Below are positions 1-11,400 of a DNA stretch of 64,000 nucleotides, one piece after another. The stretch is from positions 59,257,550-59,321,549 of the forward strand of contig CM051457.1 of NCBI GenBank assembly GCA_028274465.1. The letters are read 5' to 3'. The position numbers and the translations under genes are program-made. The number at the start of each line of letters is the position of its first letter. Within the stretch, counting starts at the first letter, position 1. The notes below the pieces were generated by a model. That model did no database searches. It was not told the origin of the DNA and worked only from the letters and a program-made list of their open reading frames with translations. This DNA is from Plantago ovata (Eukaryota; Streptophyta; Magnoliopsida; Lamiales; Plantaginaceae).

Positions 1-775
1 GAGACGTGTGAGAGTAAACAAGATTACAAAGGTCAAAGTCAAATTAGGGAAACATAAATAAGATAGTAACTTATCAATAACTAAATCCTCGAGTGTGTCT
101 AACCTAGGATACAAGGCAGACATAAATTGAAAATGAAACGACGATAAGCATATGTAAGGAATTCATTAAAGAAGCATAAGATACACATCAAAAACACATT
201 AAGCAAGCAATGGCCCAAAGTGTTCTCTCACAGAGTGATCAGTCATTTGACCTCAGTTAACACGAATCACTTAAACAGTCGACCGCCTGCCAGTGATTTA
301 TGTCGACTTTGGTTAAACAATAGATTACCGTATGACAGAACCAAGCAAGAACATATATGAACTTCGATAAGTAAAACAAATGCATAAATAAGTGTTTAAA
401 CCTTAAAGCATGCAACTAATGACATTATGGTAAATTGGTAATTAAACATACTTTTAAGCAAATACTCATGCAATTAATAAAAACAATATAATCGCCTTAA
501 AAAATGAACAAAGTAACAATAGTAAGCTTGTGAACTTAGTAGAAGTTAAACAGAATGAATAGCAAGACGGTTTTGGAAGACGGAAGATAGATTAGTAGGA
601 CAGTTAACAGACGAACATGACGGTTCAGAGTTAATGTGGAAGACCAAACTTTAAAAGACACACAACAAAAACCACTCAATCTATATCCAGCGACTCGGAC
701 CCTCACACACACCCCCAAAGGTCAAAAGATCCTATCCTAGCAAGCTTGAGTTTGAGCTCAAGCTCTGATACCACT
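1..775 (-). other. 5' leader of a second, tandem internal copy of the chromovirus-like element
   Basis: This stretch repeats 18567-19341 with about five substitutions and one single-base length change over 775 bases. It therefore belongs to a second internal region lying beyond LTR 776-17075 on the minus strand. It is non-coding leader sequence ending at the primer-binding site next to the LTR. The window starts inside it, so its gag part is not visible. The short open frame at 536-718 is mirrored at 19102-19284 only because the DNA is duplicated. Confidence 0.85.
762..775 (-). other. Primer-binding site, initiator tRNA-Met type
   Basis: Read on the minus strand this is AGTGGTATCAGAGC, directly abutting the LTR end. 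TGGTATCAGAGC is the standard plant retrotransposon primer-binding site complementary to the 3' end of initiator tRNA-Met. The equivalent site in the other copy is 19328-19341. Confidence 0.85.
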
Positions 776-1845
776 TGTAACGATACCGATTTTTAAAATA
801 AAATAATTCTTTCGAAAACAAGGTAATTTTGAAATTCAAAGGTGGTCTTCAATAAATGATGATAAACGGGTGTTAGAGCTCAAATGAGCTTACAAATTTT
901 AAATAGAACAGAGATAACGGTAACTAAACTAAGTGTTAATTTTAAAATGAACGGACAGTGAAGATGAAAAGTTTTTTTTCTTCTTATTGCAAGCAAATAT
1001 AATCCCGCGAGCTCCCAAACCCAACTCTCATTCGCTGGATGCCTAGACTTGATATTCTTCAACAAAATCTACAAGGAAGGAATTTTGAAAACAGAAAGAG
1101 TGTGAGATAAAGGATCTCAGTGAGGCTCTAAGTTTAATAGACAGAAAAATAAACGGTTTTGAAAACAAACATTTATAGCAAGCAAAGCAGTAACATAAAC
1201 AGATAACATAGCAGAGACAGAAAGAAACAGATAAGGTGATGTCCGTTGGTGCAGCCCGCCTTGTTACTCCTACTTCCGGAATGCACTTATAGCTCCCTCC
1301 AGAGGGTACAACTCTAGACAGAAACAGAAACAGAACCTACGGCCCTAATAGACCTCAGCGACTTCTGTCTCACGTCTAAAATGGAATAGACTAGGAAATA
1401 ACCAAATAAAGCCGATAGTCCACACTACCCAGGTGTACCTAGTTATAACCTAATCGATAGGCCACACAGAAACAGACAGAAACAATAACAGATAAATTGC
1501 TCGGACAACCGAGTTACATTCCTGCCGAAGAGTCAGTACAAACAGAATAACACCGAACAACACCGTACATAATAAAGTGAAATGGTCATGCATAGGGCAT
1601 ATTTACTTTTAAAGCAGTTGCATACAGAATACAATACAATATATATGCATAGCACATTGCCTTCCAGGTTTTAAAAACAAACAAACTTTGGGGTGAACAC
1701 TCACTTTAAACTTTGCGAGCAACGGTCCAAGAAAACACAGCGACTTAAGAGCTAACGAGCGGAACACCTAAACATAAATTGTTTAGTTACTAACTAGAAG
1801 TTGAAACGAAAGTTAAACTGATAAAAGAAAAAGGTCGGCAGGGAA

Positions 1846-1926
1846 AAGGCGAATGTGGGGTTCGAACTTGGGACCTCTAAGTTAGTCTAACAAGAACCTA
1901 ACCCACTAGGCTAGTAAGTTAAGTTG
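1846..1926 (-). other. tRNA-like Pol III A/B-box cassette inside the LTR
   Basis: On the minus strand the sequence carries TAGCCTAGTGG (1903-1913), an exact fit to the Pol III A-box consensus, and 35 bases further on GTTCGAACC (1859-1867), an exact B-box core, in a context like a T-arm preceded by a variable-loop-like GAGGTCC. Spacing is that of a tRNA gene. It is not a functional tRNA as far as I can fold it, so it is a tRNA-derived or SINE-head-like remnant. The other LTR carries it at 20420-20500. Confidence 0.6.
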
Positions 1927-2076
1927 TTTTTTTAAAGTCAAAGACAGTAAGCACTTAATTGTACGGTTTTCAGAAATCAACTTTTGAAATTACTAAAACA
2001 CCCACAGTAGTATATTGCAAAACAGAACAACACTTTTCAGTAATATCAAAACAGTCCTGAAAAGAAAACCCAATTT

Positions 2077-2081
2077 AACAG
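2077..2081. repeat. Target-site duplication AACAG of the Retand-like element (left copy)
   Basis: AACAG occurs immediately before the element at 2077-2081 and immediately after it at 15734-15738. The undisturbed sister LTR reads continuously through the same place (about 20650-20660), which confirms the insertion point. Confidence 0.95.
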
Positions 2082-2841
2082 TGTTGAAGGGTAATTCGTG
2101 TTTCTTTCTAAGTTCGCAATGAGTCGCTATTCTAAATCTTTCTAGTTCTTCTTCTTGTAGTGTCCCTCTAAGGTAGGAAATGAGCCTTCTTGTAGCTTCC
2201 TCGTGCCTGAAATAGTTGTTGAGGGGGGGGGGGGTTAGTGTCTCTTGCCCGGTCTGTAAGGTATCAGACCGGAGAGGCGACTTTACGAGTAGGGAGTTGT
2301 GAGGCTTCCCTAGTAAGAGTAGTGAAAGTGGTGCTCGGGTGACGTAGTTAATGCTTACTGTTGGAGAGTAAATGAGGGCCTTTTATACTTGCGACCCTTC
2401 ATCTTCAGGTCATGTAGGATCACGCCACGTGTACGGCCAGGATTGAGGCCTTCCTCGGCCCAGGCCCATTTAGGAGGTCCGTGGGCCTTGGCCCAAGAGA
2501 GCAACCATGGCTGGTCGCTCTGTGGTCCTCGTTCCTTCCTTGTGCGTGGGTGATGCGAGTAGTGTCCTGCTGAGTTCCTGTCAAGGAGCGTTACCTTGAC
2601 GTAAGGCCTCCTCGAGCCCGAAGGAGATGCTCCTCGAGCCCCCTGGCAGGTTTGTCCTTGAGAGGAGCTTATTTTGAGGGTTGTCCTCCCAGTGATGGTC
2701 GGACCCTATGTTGGTCGATCCACACCTTAGTGACATACTTGGGTGTGGTTGTGCCCCTTGAGGGACGGCCTATGATGCTTTGTCGCGCTCTTAGACCGCT
2801 CCAGTTCGTACATGCGGACTGGACATATTTCAACCCTAACA
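2082..2841 (-). repeat. 3' LTR of the Retand-like element
   Basis: 760 bases running TGTTAGGG... to ...CAACA on the minus strand. It carries a minus-strand TATAAAAGG at about 2379-2387 and a G-box-like CCACGTG near 2435. Identical to the 5' LTR apart from one base in the poly-G run around 2223-2234. Confidence 0.95.
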
Positions 2842-2858
2842 TATGTCCCCCTAGTTTC
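2842..2858 (-). other. Polypurine tract next to the 3' LTR
   Basis: The minus strand reads AAACTAGGGGGACATA directly before the LTR start TGTTAGGG. A purine-rich stretch here is where plus-strand DNA synthesis is primed in LTR retrotransposons. Confidence 0.75.
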
Positions 2859-3090
2859 CAAGTATCTTTGTAGAAGATAGTTGAGGAACTATGTTGAAGT
2901 AGAGGTCGAGCAGAGCCTCGACTAGTAGCGGGCGAAAAAAGATTTCCGTATTCGCACCTTGGTAGCTTTCCCTCCTCCTATCTCTCCCTCCCCCCCCCTT
3001 TTTATAGGGTGCGAGCAGACGTTGCTCGGACCTTATGAAAAGAGGTATTTTTGCTGGGAAAAGATCGGATCCGGGTAAGTATTCCTTAGT

Positions 3091-3290
3091 GGAATGGAAT
3101 GACTTCCTGCCGCTTTTTTGCTTGCGAAGTATCTCGCGGAGAGATACTTGTGTCGAAGGAATCTCGAGGAGAGATGTATTCATGTTTTTGCTAGCAAAGT
3201 ATCTTGCGGAGAGATACTTGTGTAAAAGGAATGGAATGACTTCCTGCCGCTTTTTTGCTAGCAAAGAATCTCGCGGAGAGATACTTGTGT
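3091..3290. repeat. Tandem repeat with internal inverted repeats, 3' region of the Retand-like element
   Basis: A unit of roughly 65 bases recurs three to four times, imperfectly. Its core is AAGTATCTC, a 5-base spacer, then GAGATACTT (clear at 3126-3148), with further copies around 3155-3180 (degenerate), 3196-3220 and 3264-3287. Between cores lies GGAATGGAATGACTTCC (3091 and 3230). The array sits between the 3' LTR and the antisense promoter. The Retand family was named for an amplified tandem repeat in this part of the element, so a repeat here fits the family. Confidence 0.75.
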
Positions 3291-3589
3291 AAAAAGTAGG
3301 AGGAGTGTCGAGGAGTGTAGCTGCATGGGCGGCTATTCGGTCCCCTGACGCGTGGCCGTCGAGTTTCCGTTGTTCTGAGATTTTTCGCGATGTTGATCCG
3401 AGGAGAACAGATCACGGTTGTCGCTCTGTCTCCGCTTGTCTCGAGTAGACAGATGCTCGCGCCACGGATTTATTTCCGTGGTTAGGTAATTCGTTCCTGA
3501 TTTGGGAGCGTCTTCGAGCCGGAGCGGGAGCGCGGAGGACAAAATGGGAATTTCGCCCGGCGGCTGCAATCTGGACCGTTGATCTTGGA

Positions 3590-3658
3590 CACGTGGTCGG
3601 TCCGGATGGCGCGAGGGGCAGCGACGTTTCAAATTCCTCGGATACCCTTCTATAAATA
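3590..3658 (+). promoter_or_regulatory. Promoter of the antisense gene: G-box plus TATA box
   Basis: A good plant TATA box, TATAAATA, lies at 3651-3658 on the plus strand, with ACACGTGG (G-box/ABRE type) at 3589-3596, about 55 bases upstream. Transcription would be expected to start near 3680-3690, about 760 bases before the antisense ATG, leaving room for the leader and leader intron described next. The promoter is inside the element but points against gag-pol. Inferred from motif spacing only. Confidence 0.55.
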
Positions 3659-3891
3659 GGTGAGGACCGAATTCGTTTTTCACTTTCTGCCAAAATTTCT
3701 GCCGAATTCACTTGAGAGAGCGAGGAGCGTAAAAAAGCAATCGAAAAGCAACCTTTCGTGATCGAGTCGCGTCGTAGTCGAGACTAAGAGAGCGCGAGGA
3801 GCACTATTGGTGGTCAGAACTCAATTTTCAGGCGACTTGTTGATTTTCCGGCTTCCTTTCAGGCTTCTATCTCCAACCAACTTATAAACAA

Positions 3892-4448
3892 GTAAGTTTC
3901 CGGTCTCTTGCCTTTAGTTTCTTGCTTTAATCTTCTCAATTTCGCTTGAATTTGCTATTTTCTTGCTCGAATTTTCTGTGTGTGCCTTCAATTTCGTTTC
4001 CTTTTCTGTTCTTCCTTGCCGGAATAGTCACCTGAAAATCTTGCCGGCGGACGGCGGCCTTAGAACGGCCTTGGACCTAATTAAACTGTAAACGGACCTG
4101 TAGGACTTTAATTATCATGCTTGAAATGTTGTAGATTTTCCGAATGCATCCCCTCTTTAATTTTCTGCATGCCCAACTGCCTCCCAATTTGAAAAAATGC
4201 TGAGTATGGAGCGGTTGGTCGCTCCCTGCATGCTAGGTTTACGCTTGTCGCTCCTTGCCTGCCCTTTTTACGCGGTTGGTCGCTCTTCACATGCTACTCG
4301 GTCCCTCTTTATATTTTGCTGTAGAGTAACTTCTTGCCTATTTGTGAGATTTATCTCCGTTCGGGAGGTCGAGCATAATCAATACACATAAACGGACCTC
4401 TCGGACTATCACCACCCATCCTTACTATTTCTCTGGCCTACCTTTTAG
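3892..4448 (+). other. Predicted 5' leader intron of the antisense gene
   Basis: A strong donor (GTAAGT at 3892-3897) and a pyrimidine-rich acceptor ending TTTTAG at 4448 bracket 557 T-rich bases. The acceptor is one base before the ATG at 4450, so splicing places the start codon at the beginning of the second exon. This is a common arrangement of plant leader introns. Not confirmed by transcripts. Confidence 0.5.
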
Positions 4449-4449
4449 G

Positions 4450-7400
4450 ATGTCCGAGAGCGACGACAGCCAAAACCGTAACGACGCTCTTGATTACGGG
4501 AGCGGCCAGGAGACGTCCGAGGAGACGTCCATATCGACTACCTTTTTGGATGAGCTCTCGTCCGATCATGAAGACCCGGCTCCTGAGATCGAGGAGGTCG
4601 AGGGCGGGGATAGCGAGGAAGGAGAAGAGGATGACTCCGAGGAGGAGCAAGAGGAGGATGAGTACCGCCTGGAGGTTCGAAAACGGCGGAGGACCGATGA
4701 AAGTTTTATTGATGACAGGACCGAGGCGGAAGGGGGTCCTCCCGAGACAGGCGTCCCGGTCGCCATCATAACTCAAGCCGCCCAGGTATTCGGGCGTGAC
4801 TATGGCGTCCGAGGTAGTATCGACCCGACTCCCATCCGGATCGAGAACATGGACGATACCGAGCAGCCTACTCCAGAGCTTGCTTGGTTCGAGGAGGGAG
4901 AACACTCCTTCCAGGAGGGCCAACGTGAGGAGACCGAGCGGCCCTCCCCATCTCGAGTACGCAGGTCCGATCTGCCCGTGCAAACAGTTCGTCGCACGGT
5001 TATCAGCAGCGACGATGATTCTCTGGAGTTGATAGGGGATCTCCACGGGAATGAAGCTGGTCCGAGCCACAATTTTCCCTCTCCTTCCTTTTCTGAGATG
5101 AATAGGAACGCGGAGCGAGAGCTACTTATCCAAGAGCAGTATGGTTTCGACGACTTGATTCCCTATGAGACCATCGATCCGACCCAGATCGATTTTAGTT
5201 TCCCTGCACCAAGTAATGTAAGACCTCCCCATCCGATCGAAGAGGCAGAATGGGAGCGTGCCAAAGCTGCCCTTGATCGTGACAGTAAACGTAAGCGGGG
5301 CGAGGAGGTATTGATTTCGGATGATGATGAGGAAGTTGTCCACGCACCGGGTAAAGCCCCGAAGAGATCGAAGAAGAAGGCTTCTCGATCTAGAAAGAAG
5401 ACTGTTGAGCCCGAGGAGGCCGCCAAAGTGACCGTGGCCAATGTGAAAAAGTTCACGCGAGGAGCTAAGGATGTTGACCTCCCCGATCCCCAGGGTGAGA
5501 AAAATGAGGACGGATTGATCCCGACGACTGCCTCCACGGTCAAAAAGGAGGAGATATCGGCCATTCGCCAAAAATACCGGTTGAGCAAGAGGAAGATAGA
5601 CATCCTCGTTCCTCGTCCCGACCAGACTTTTTACAATGCACCGCCAGGTTATATGGCTGTGCATCTTTTGACGCTGGATCGAGGATGGATCCTTCCTTTC
5701 TGCGATCCTTTCAAGGAGATTATTAATCAGCTGGGTCTCGCTCCGTGGCAGCTCCTTCCTAGTGCCTTTGGCACTCTAATTTGTTTCGGGGTGCTCTGCA
5801 AGAAGCTCGGGATCCCGGTGAACTTCCATAATTTCAACCAGCTCTTCAGGGTATCGATGAGCTCCGGGAATAAATTTTTCTATTATTTCAACACTCGGCC
5901 CGGGCTTGGGTTCATCGTGGACGCTCCGTCCTCCTCGGGCTATAAGTGGTTCCATCGATATGTTTATGTGAAGAAGAAGAAGCTCCCCGGTATGAGCGAC
6001 TCTGACGTGGAGTGGGGAGTGCCCAAGCACTTTTATCGAGGACCTATCTCTGACCGGTACCCTCACCCTGTTGAGTTCGACCCTTGGGTTCAGGCGCTCG
6101 AGGAGAAGAATGCTGTCGAGGACCCGGAGAAGTATTTTTACTGGGGGTTGGTGTTGCAACCGCTCCCTTATCTGGCCGGTCTGTCCTCGCCGGTCTACAC
6201 GGGTTACAAAGACTCGGGCCACACGGATGATCTCCTCTTTGGTAACTAGTTCGAGGACCCCTTTGTCTTTACTCGTGTTTTTGACTTGTGTTTTTATTCC
6301 GTTTTTCCTGTATCAAATGCACTTGCTATTCGCGCTTGCTAACCATTTATCCTCTTCGATCTTGCAGAGTACTGGTTCACTTGGATCATGTCAAAGACAT
6401 TGGAAGCCAAGGAGGAGCAAAGGCGCAAACAGCGATTGGCTGGTAAGACCACGAAGATCCTCGGGTCTTTGGACATTAGCCATCCTAAGAATGCCGCGGA
6501 GCATCGCGACGCACTGGCTAAGGAGGGGCTCGCGACTATCGAGGACCCCTTGGAGGCCGTCAAGAGAAAGGCTGCGGAAGATGCGGCCGCTGCCCAGAAG
6601 ACCGGGGAGGCCGATCAAGGTAACCCGGAAAAGCGTCCTAAGGACCGGGCTCCACCTGCGAAACGAGCCGGCGCGAAGAGGCAGCTGAACTTGGGGGCGA
6701 GCGACCATCCTGCTCGCAAAAAAGGGGCGGCCGCTCTAGATGTCGACCGCGATGCTGAGATAAAGCGGTTCGTCCAAATGTCCGAGCTGGACCGTGCTCA
6801 CGAATTGAGCCTCTGCGCTCTTCAGGTAAATCTTATACGAAATTTTCTCAAGTATAAATGTTTCCTTCTCGATTTTGCAAAATCTGACTTCTTCGAACTG
6901 TTGCAGCTCGAGCATATCAAGGAGGCGTACGCTAATGTTGCAGCGGATCGCTCCGACATAGGCCAAGTGATCGAGGAGCTGGAGAAGACAGTGGCGGCCG
7001 AAAAGGCAAAGGCCCAGGTGGCGAATGAGGAGGTGCGCAAGTCCCATGAGAAAGTGGACCAGCTCGAGAGGGAATTGGCTCGGGAGAAGCAGCGAGCCCT
7101 GAGTTACAAAGGCGGGTACTCCACTCTGTCGCAATGTATGCAAAAATTCAAGGACAGTGTGCTATCCTTCCTCGTCGGTAGTCGGCTCGAGACAGCCCGG
7201 GACTTCATGGAGTCCGCCACTTACAAGCTGGCTACCCAGGACATCAGGGATACCGCTCGCGAGGAGGGTTTCTTCTCCTGCATCGGGCAGCTGAAGAGGG
7301 TGAAGCTCCTTCCCGAGGATTTTGATGTGGATGCTCGAGATGACATGCATGCCGGGAGGCGCGATGACATGACCCGGTATCCCGACGAGATCCCTAGCGA

Positions 7401-7761
7401 TGAGATGCATCATGCATGCGAGTTCGGGGAGCTTGTTACGGATCCGGATGTGCCTTACCCTACTAAGCCTTCATATCTCCCCCGGTGGGTCCCCGAGTGC
7501 ATCCGGGCCGGTCTCCTTCTTCCGTTCGAGAAGGCTCCTCTCCGAAACGCCAATTGGATTCAGCTGAACAAACCGGTGATGGGGCGCGGAGAGGGCTTTG
7601 TGGAGCCGGAGCTGACCGCCCATGCTGGTGCTATAAGGGAGGCGCGCGAGAAAGGTGGCGAGGCGACTTTGCACAACCCGAACAGCCCTCCTCGAGCCGG
7701 TCCCTCGACGAGCAGCGTGCCTGCTAACCAGAGTGAGTTCTCCGCGAGCCGGACCCGTTGA
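4450..7761 (+). CDS. Antisense gene of the Retand-like element (putative gypsy-type transposon domain, coiled coil)
   Basis: Plus-strand coding region opposite to gag-pol. The first exon encodes an acidic N-terminus with a long Glu/Asp/Ser run (residues about 30-75), basic nuclear-localisation-like clusters (KRKRGEE, KRSKKKASRSRKK, residues about 275-320), then a globular part (about 390-570) with PPGYMAVHLLTLDRGW...PFCDPF, LAPWQLLPSAFGTLICF and FFYYF, which I recognise as the plant domain catalogued as Transposase_28 (PF04195, 'putative gypsy type transposon'). Predicted GT-AG introns lie at 6242-6367 and 6826-6906; both keep frame, giving about 1034 residues. The second of these is itself open. 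The C-terminal part has a heptad-rich coiled coil (about residues 790-850 region, KEAYANV...ELEREL type). Additional antisense frames are known in Tat elements; the function is unknown. Nuclear location is inference. Confidence 0.75.
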
Positions 7762-8494
7762 ACAAGGCCGAGTATGCTCGGTTAATATTTGTACTTGTAA
7801 TTTTTCAAGTTTTTTCTGAACAATTTCCTGTTTTCTTAACTTGCTATTCGGCCCCTTGTGGCATACTCAATAATGTGTCATTCGGCCCTTTGTGGCGTAC
7901 TCGCTCCATGTTGTATTGTAACATAATGTATGTTTTCTTGTCTTGTCTCAATGCAGTTTGCTACTCGATTTGTTTTCCGTACTTAGCATTTTTCTACTTG
8001 CTCCGTAGTTATGACGTATAACTCGAATAGGGTAATCAAATACAAGTAAGTGAAGATCGAGCAGCCTCTCTCCTCGAGACACAAAATGGCAAGATATTCT
8101 TCGTTAACAACTCGGTCGAAATTGTTCGAACTTGTGATATAGTTGCAGCGCTCCTCGATTTCCTTTTAAAAATCGAGAAAAAATCTAAGTGTTGGGCAAA
8201 ATCGATTTTGGTTTCTCGTCGATCTTCTTCCGCTCGCGAGTTCCAATATGCAAATCGAGTAGGTTTTCGTAATGAAGAGCAGCATAATAGTTCTTAAAAT
8301 TGAACAAGTTTTGAGACGTAGACATTGCATTGATTTGTCGGAAATACAATTACAATGGGGGCTCCTCGGCCAGCTTGCTTACAATGACTTTTCAACAGAA
8401 GGAAGAGGTACCTTTCACTTGAATCCGTGAGAAGCCCTCCTCGGTCACTGGACCTTCCAAATAGGTTTTCAAAAAGCTTTTTCTTCCTACAACT
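7762..8494. other. Convergent spacer between antisense gene and gag-pol ends
   Basis: The antisense gene stops at 7761 and gag-pol (minus strand) stops at 8495, so 733 bases separate the two 3' ends. The left part is T-rich and contains a two-fold repeat of TTCGGCCC(C)TTGTGGC..TACTC (about 7845-7905) followed by ATAATGTATG, plausible for a plant 3' end. No open frame that I trust. Confidence 0.6.
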
Positions 8495-11400
8495 TCAAGC
8501 GTAGAATCTCTGGAGGTTAGAAGTGTTCCATGGGTTCTTCAATACCCTTCCCTCCATGTCTTGAAGCCGATAACTTCCGTTGGACCTAGCTTCAATTATC
8601 TTGTAGGGGCCTTCCCAATTGGGTTGCATCTTCCCAACTTTGCCCAAGATGTCTGCTCTTCGGAGTACTAGGTCTCCAACTTGGAAGTCTCTTTCTCTTA
8701 CGCCTTTGTTGTAGGTCTTCGCGATAAGTGCTTGATATCTGAGGATATTGGCCAAAGCGTTGGTCCTCGATTCACTGATTGTCTCGAGATCGAATAGTCT
8801 CTCCGTGTGATTGTCCTCGGGTTGGTACCCTTGGATTCTGAGGGTTTCCACCGCCACTTCTGCTGGTATGACCGCCTCGGACCCATAAACTAGCGAGAAG
8901 GGAGTCTCTCTCGTAGCTGTTTTTGAAGTAGTGCGGTATGCCCACATCACTCCATCAAGCTCGTCGACCCAGTCCCTATTGGTAGCGAACCTCTTCTGCA
9001 AGTTGTTGACGAGGATTTTGTTGACGGCTTCTGTTTGCCCATTGGATTGAGGATGTCCTACAGAGGTATACCTCCTCTCAATCTTCATTTCCTTGCACCA
9101 TTCATTGAATCTTTGGCCGCAAAATTGAGCACCGTTATCGGAAATGATGACCCTTGGCAAGCCAAATCGACACACGATGTTCCTCCATACGAAGTTCATC
9201 ACTCTCTGTTCGGTGATGGTAGATACCGCTTCAACTTCCGCCCACTTGCTAAAGTATTCGACCGCAACGATGATGAACTTCTTTTGACCCGTGCCTCTTG
9301 GAAAGGGACCGACTATGTCGATGCCCCATATGTCGAATGGGCAAGTGATGGCGATGGGCATAAGAGGTTTCGCCGGTACGTTGATCAAATTGGCGTGCAA
9401 TTGACACTCCTCGCACTTTCTCACAAATTGGGCAGCGTCTTCGCGAATAGTGGGCCAGTAGTATCCTTGTCGAATGACTTTTTGCGCGAGGGTTCTTCCT
9501 CCGGCATGGTCGCCGCAACTTCCTCGATGCATTTCTCCGAGAAGTTTCTGAACTTCATGCTCGGCGACGCATCTCAAGTAGACTCCCTCGAAGGATCTTT
9601 TGTACAAGTAGTCTCCTTGCATGATGTATCGAGGAGCTTTCCCTTTGACTCTTCTCGCTTCAGCCTTGTCACGAGGAAGGCTCCCGTTTTTGAGATATGT
9701 TGTTATCTCTTGCATCCAATTCGGTTGATCCTCAATTGCCAAGACGTTTGGCTTTGAGGACCAGAGAGATGATGCGTTGATCCTCATGAGTATCACATTC
9801 CGGGTATCAACTCCTCCGGAGGCCGAAGCATACTTTGATAGGGCATCTGCCCTTTGATTGAGATCCCTCGAGAACTTTTCAATCTCACAACTTTCGAATT
9901 TTTGGATTTCTTCCGTGATGGCGCTCTTGTACTCAGCGAGTGAGTCTTTCTTGGTTCTGAATTTCCCCGAGATTTGCTTCTCGGCCAGTTGAGAATCGGT
10001 GAAGAGATGTAGCTTCTTCACTTCCAATGATTTTGCCATACGTAGAGCGATGAGGATGGCCTCATATTCTGCTTCATTGTTGGAGACCGGGAAACTAAGA
10101 GTAACGGCGTACTCTAGTTCAGCCCCTCCAGGACTCTTGAAGTATATTCCTATCCCGCCATTTTTTCCTGATGAGGATCCATCAACATGAAGAATCCAGA
10201 CGTCTCCATGGTCGACTAGCTCTTTGGGTTTTGGAGAGACGGTCTCCGCACCCTTTGGCTCGTCGGTTTTCTCTGTCAGGAACACTTCATGCCTCTTTCT
10301 TTTGGTTTGGGACATTGCCTTGAGCTCTTTTAAAGCATCCTCTAGAGCTTGCATCGGGTTGTTTTGATGGGGCTGCTCTTCGACCGTCATCATAGCACTC
10401 TTTGTTGCTGAATAGTTTTCCTCTGAAGTTCCCTTTGAGGGATACTCCACGAGGAAGTCGGCTATGACTTGTGCTTTTTTGGCTACTGGTGCTTGGTAGT
10501 CGATATCGTACTCGCTTAGCTCAATCGCCCACCTTGCCATTCTTCCCGAATTTTCGGGCTTTCCAAGGACTTGCTTGAGAGGTTGCTTAGTCAAAACAAC
10601 AACCTTGTGAGCCCCAAAGTAGGGTTTTAGCCTCCTTGCTGTATAAACGAGGGCAAAGGAAAGCCTCTCGATATCCATATACCGCGTTTCAGCCCCAGCA
10701 AGTACTTTGCTCAAGTAGTAGATGGGCAAGTGGTCGTTCCCTTGGATTCGCACCAAAACCGAGCTGATAGCTTCCCTGGTTGCTGCTAAGTACAAATAGA
10801 GTACCTCTCCGTCCACGGGCTTTGACAATAGAGGGGGAGCGAGTAGGTATTCTTTCAGCTTCTCGAAGGCTTCCTCGCACTCCTTTGTCCACTCGAAGTG
10901 GCTGCTCTTTCTCAATACCTTGAAAAAAGGTAGATTTTTCTCGGCCGACCTTGAGATGAACCTACTCAATGCAATTGATTTTCCGACCAATTGTTGCACC
11001 TCGTTGATGGACTGAGGTTGGGGAAGATCGAGGATGGCCTTTATCTTCTCGGGGTTTGCTTCTATTCCTCTTTCGGTCACCATGTAACCGAGGAACTTCC
11101 CCCCTTTGACACCGAAGGTACACTTTGCCGGGTTGAGCTTCATGCCATACTTTCTCAAGATTGAGAAGCACTTTGCCAGGTAACCTACATGTTGCTCCTC
11201 GGTCTTGCTCTTGACGAGCATGTCATCGACATATACTTCCATGGTTTTACCAAGCTCATCCTTGAACATCTTGTTAACCAGCCTTTGGTAGGTCGCTCCG
11301 GCATTCTTAAGGCCAAATGGCATCACGTTGAAGCAATACACATTGCCGTTAGCGAAGAAGGCGGTTTTAGGCACATCGTCTTTGGCCATTTTGACCTGGT

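Larger units (their letters stand above)
776..2081 (-). repeat. Middle LTR of the chromovirus-like element, first part
   Basis: Minus-strand LTR ending at 776 next to a primer-binding site. It matches 19342-20655 of the other LTR. The element's LTRs run TGTAACG...CGTTACA. This LTR is split by the Retand-like element and resumes at 15739; with the target duplication counted once it is about 2.64 kb, against 2.61 kb for the intact LTR. Sampled stretches differ from the other LTR at about 4% of positions in this half. Confidence 0.9.

Noticed and set aside
536-718. Open frame repeated at 19102-19284
   Set aside because: Conserved only because the DNA around it is a recent tandem duplicate; it lies in non-coding leader next to the LTR and encodes nothing recognisable.
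1846-1926. A genuine tRNA gene
   Set aside because: A and B boxes fit, but I cannot form a full acceptor stem and a clean anticodon arm by eye, and the piece is part of an LTR.
2652-2873. Open frame repeated at 15544-15888
   Set aside because: It lies within the Retand-like LTRs, which are identical; shared presence is not evidence of coding.
4438-5070. Minus-strand open frame of 210 codons
   Set aside because: Shadow of the antisense gene's acidic exon; high GC and codon pattern explain it.
9035-9757. Plus-strand open frame of 240 codons, and others opposite gag-pol
   Set aside because: Shadow of the gag-pol frame on the other strand; product is compositionally odd and matches no family.
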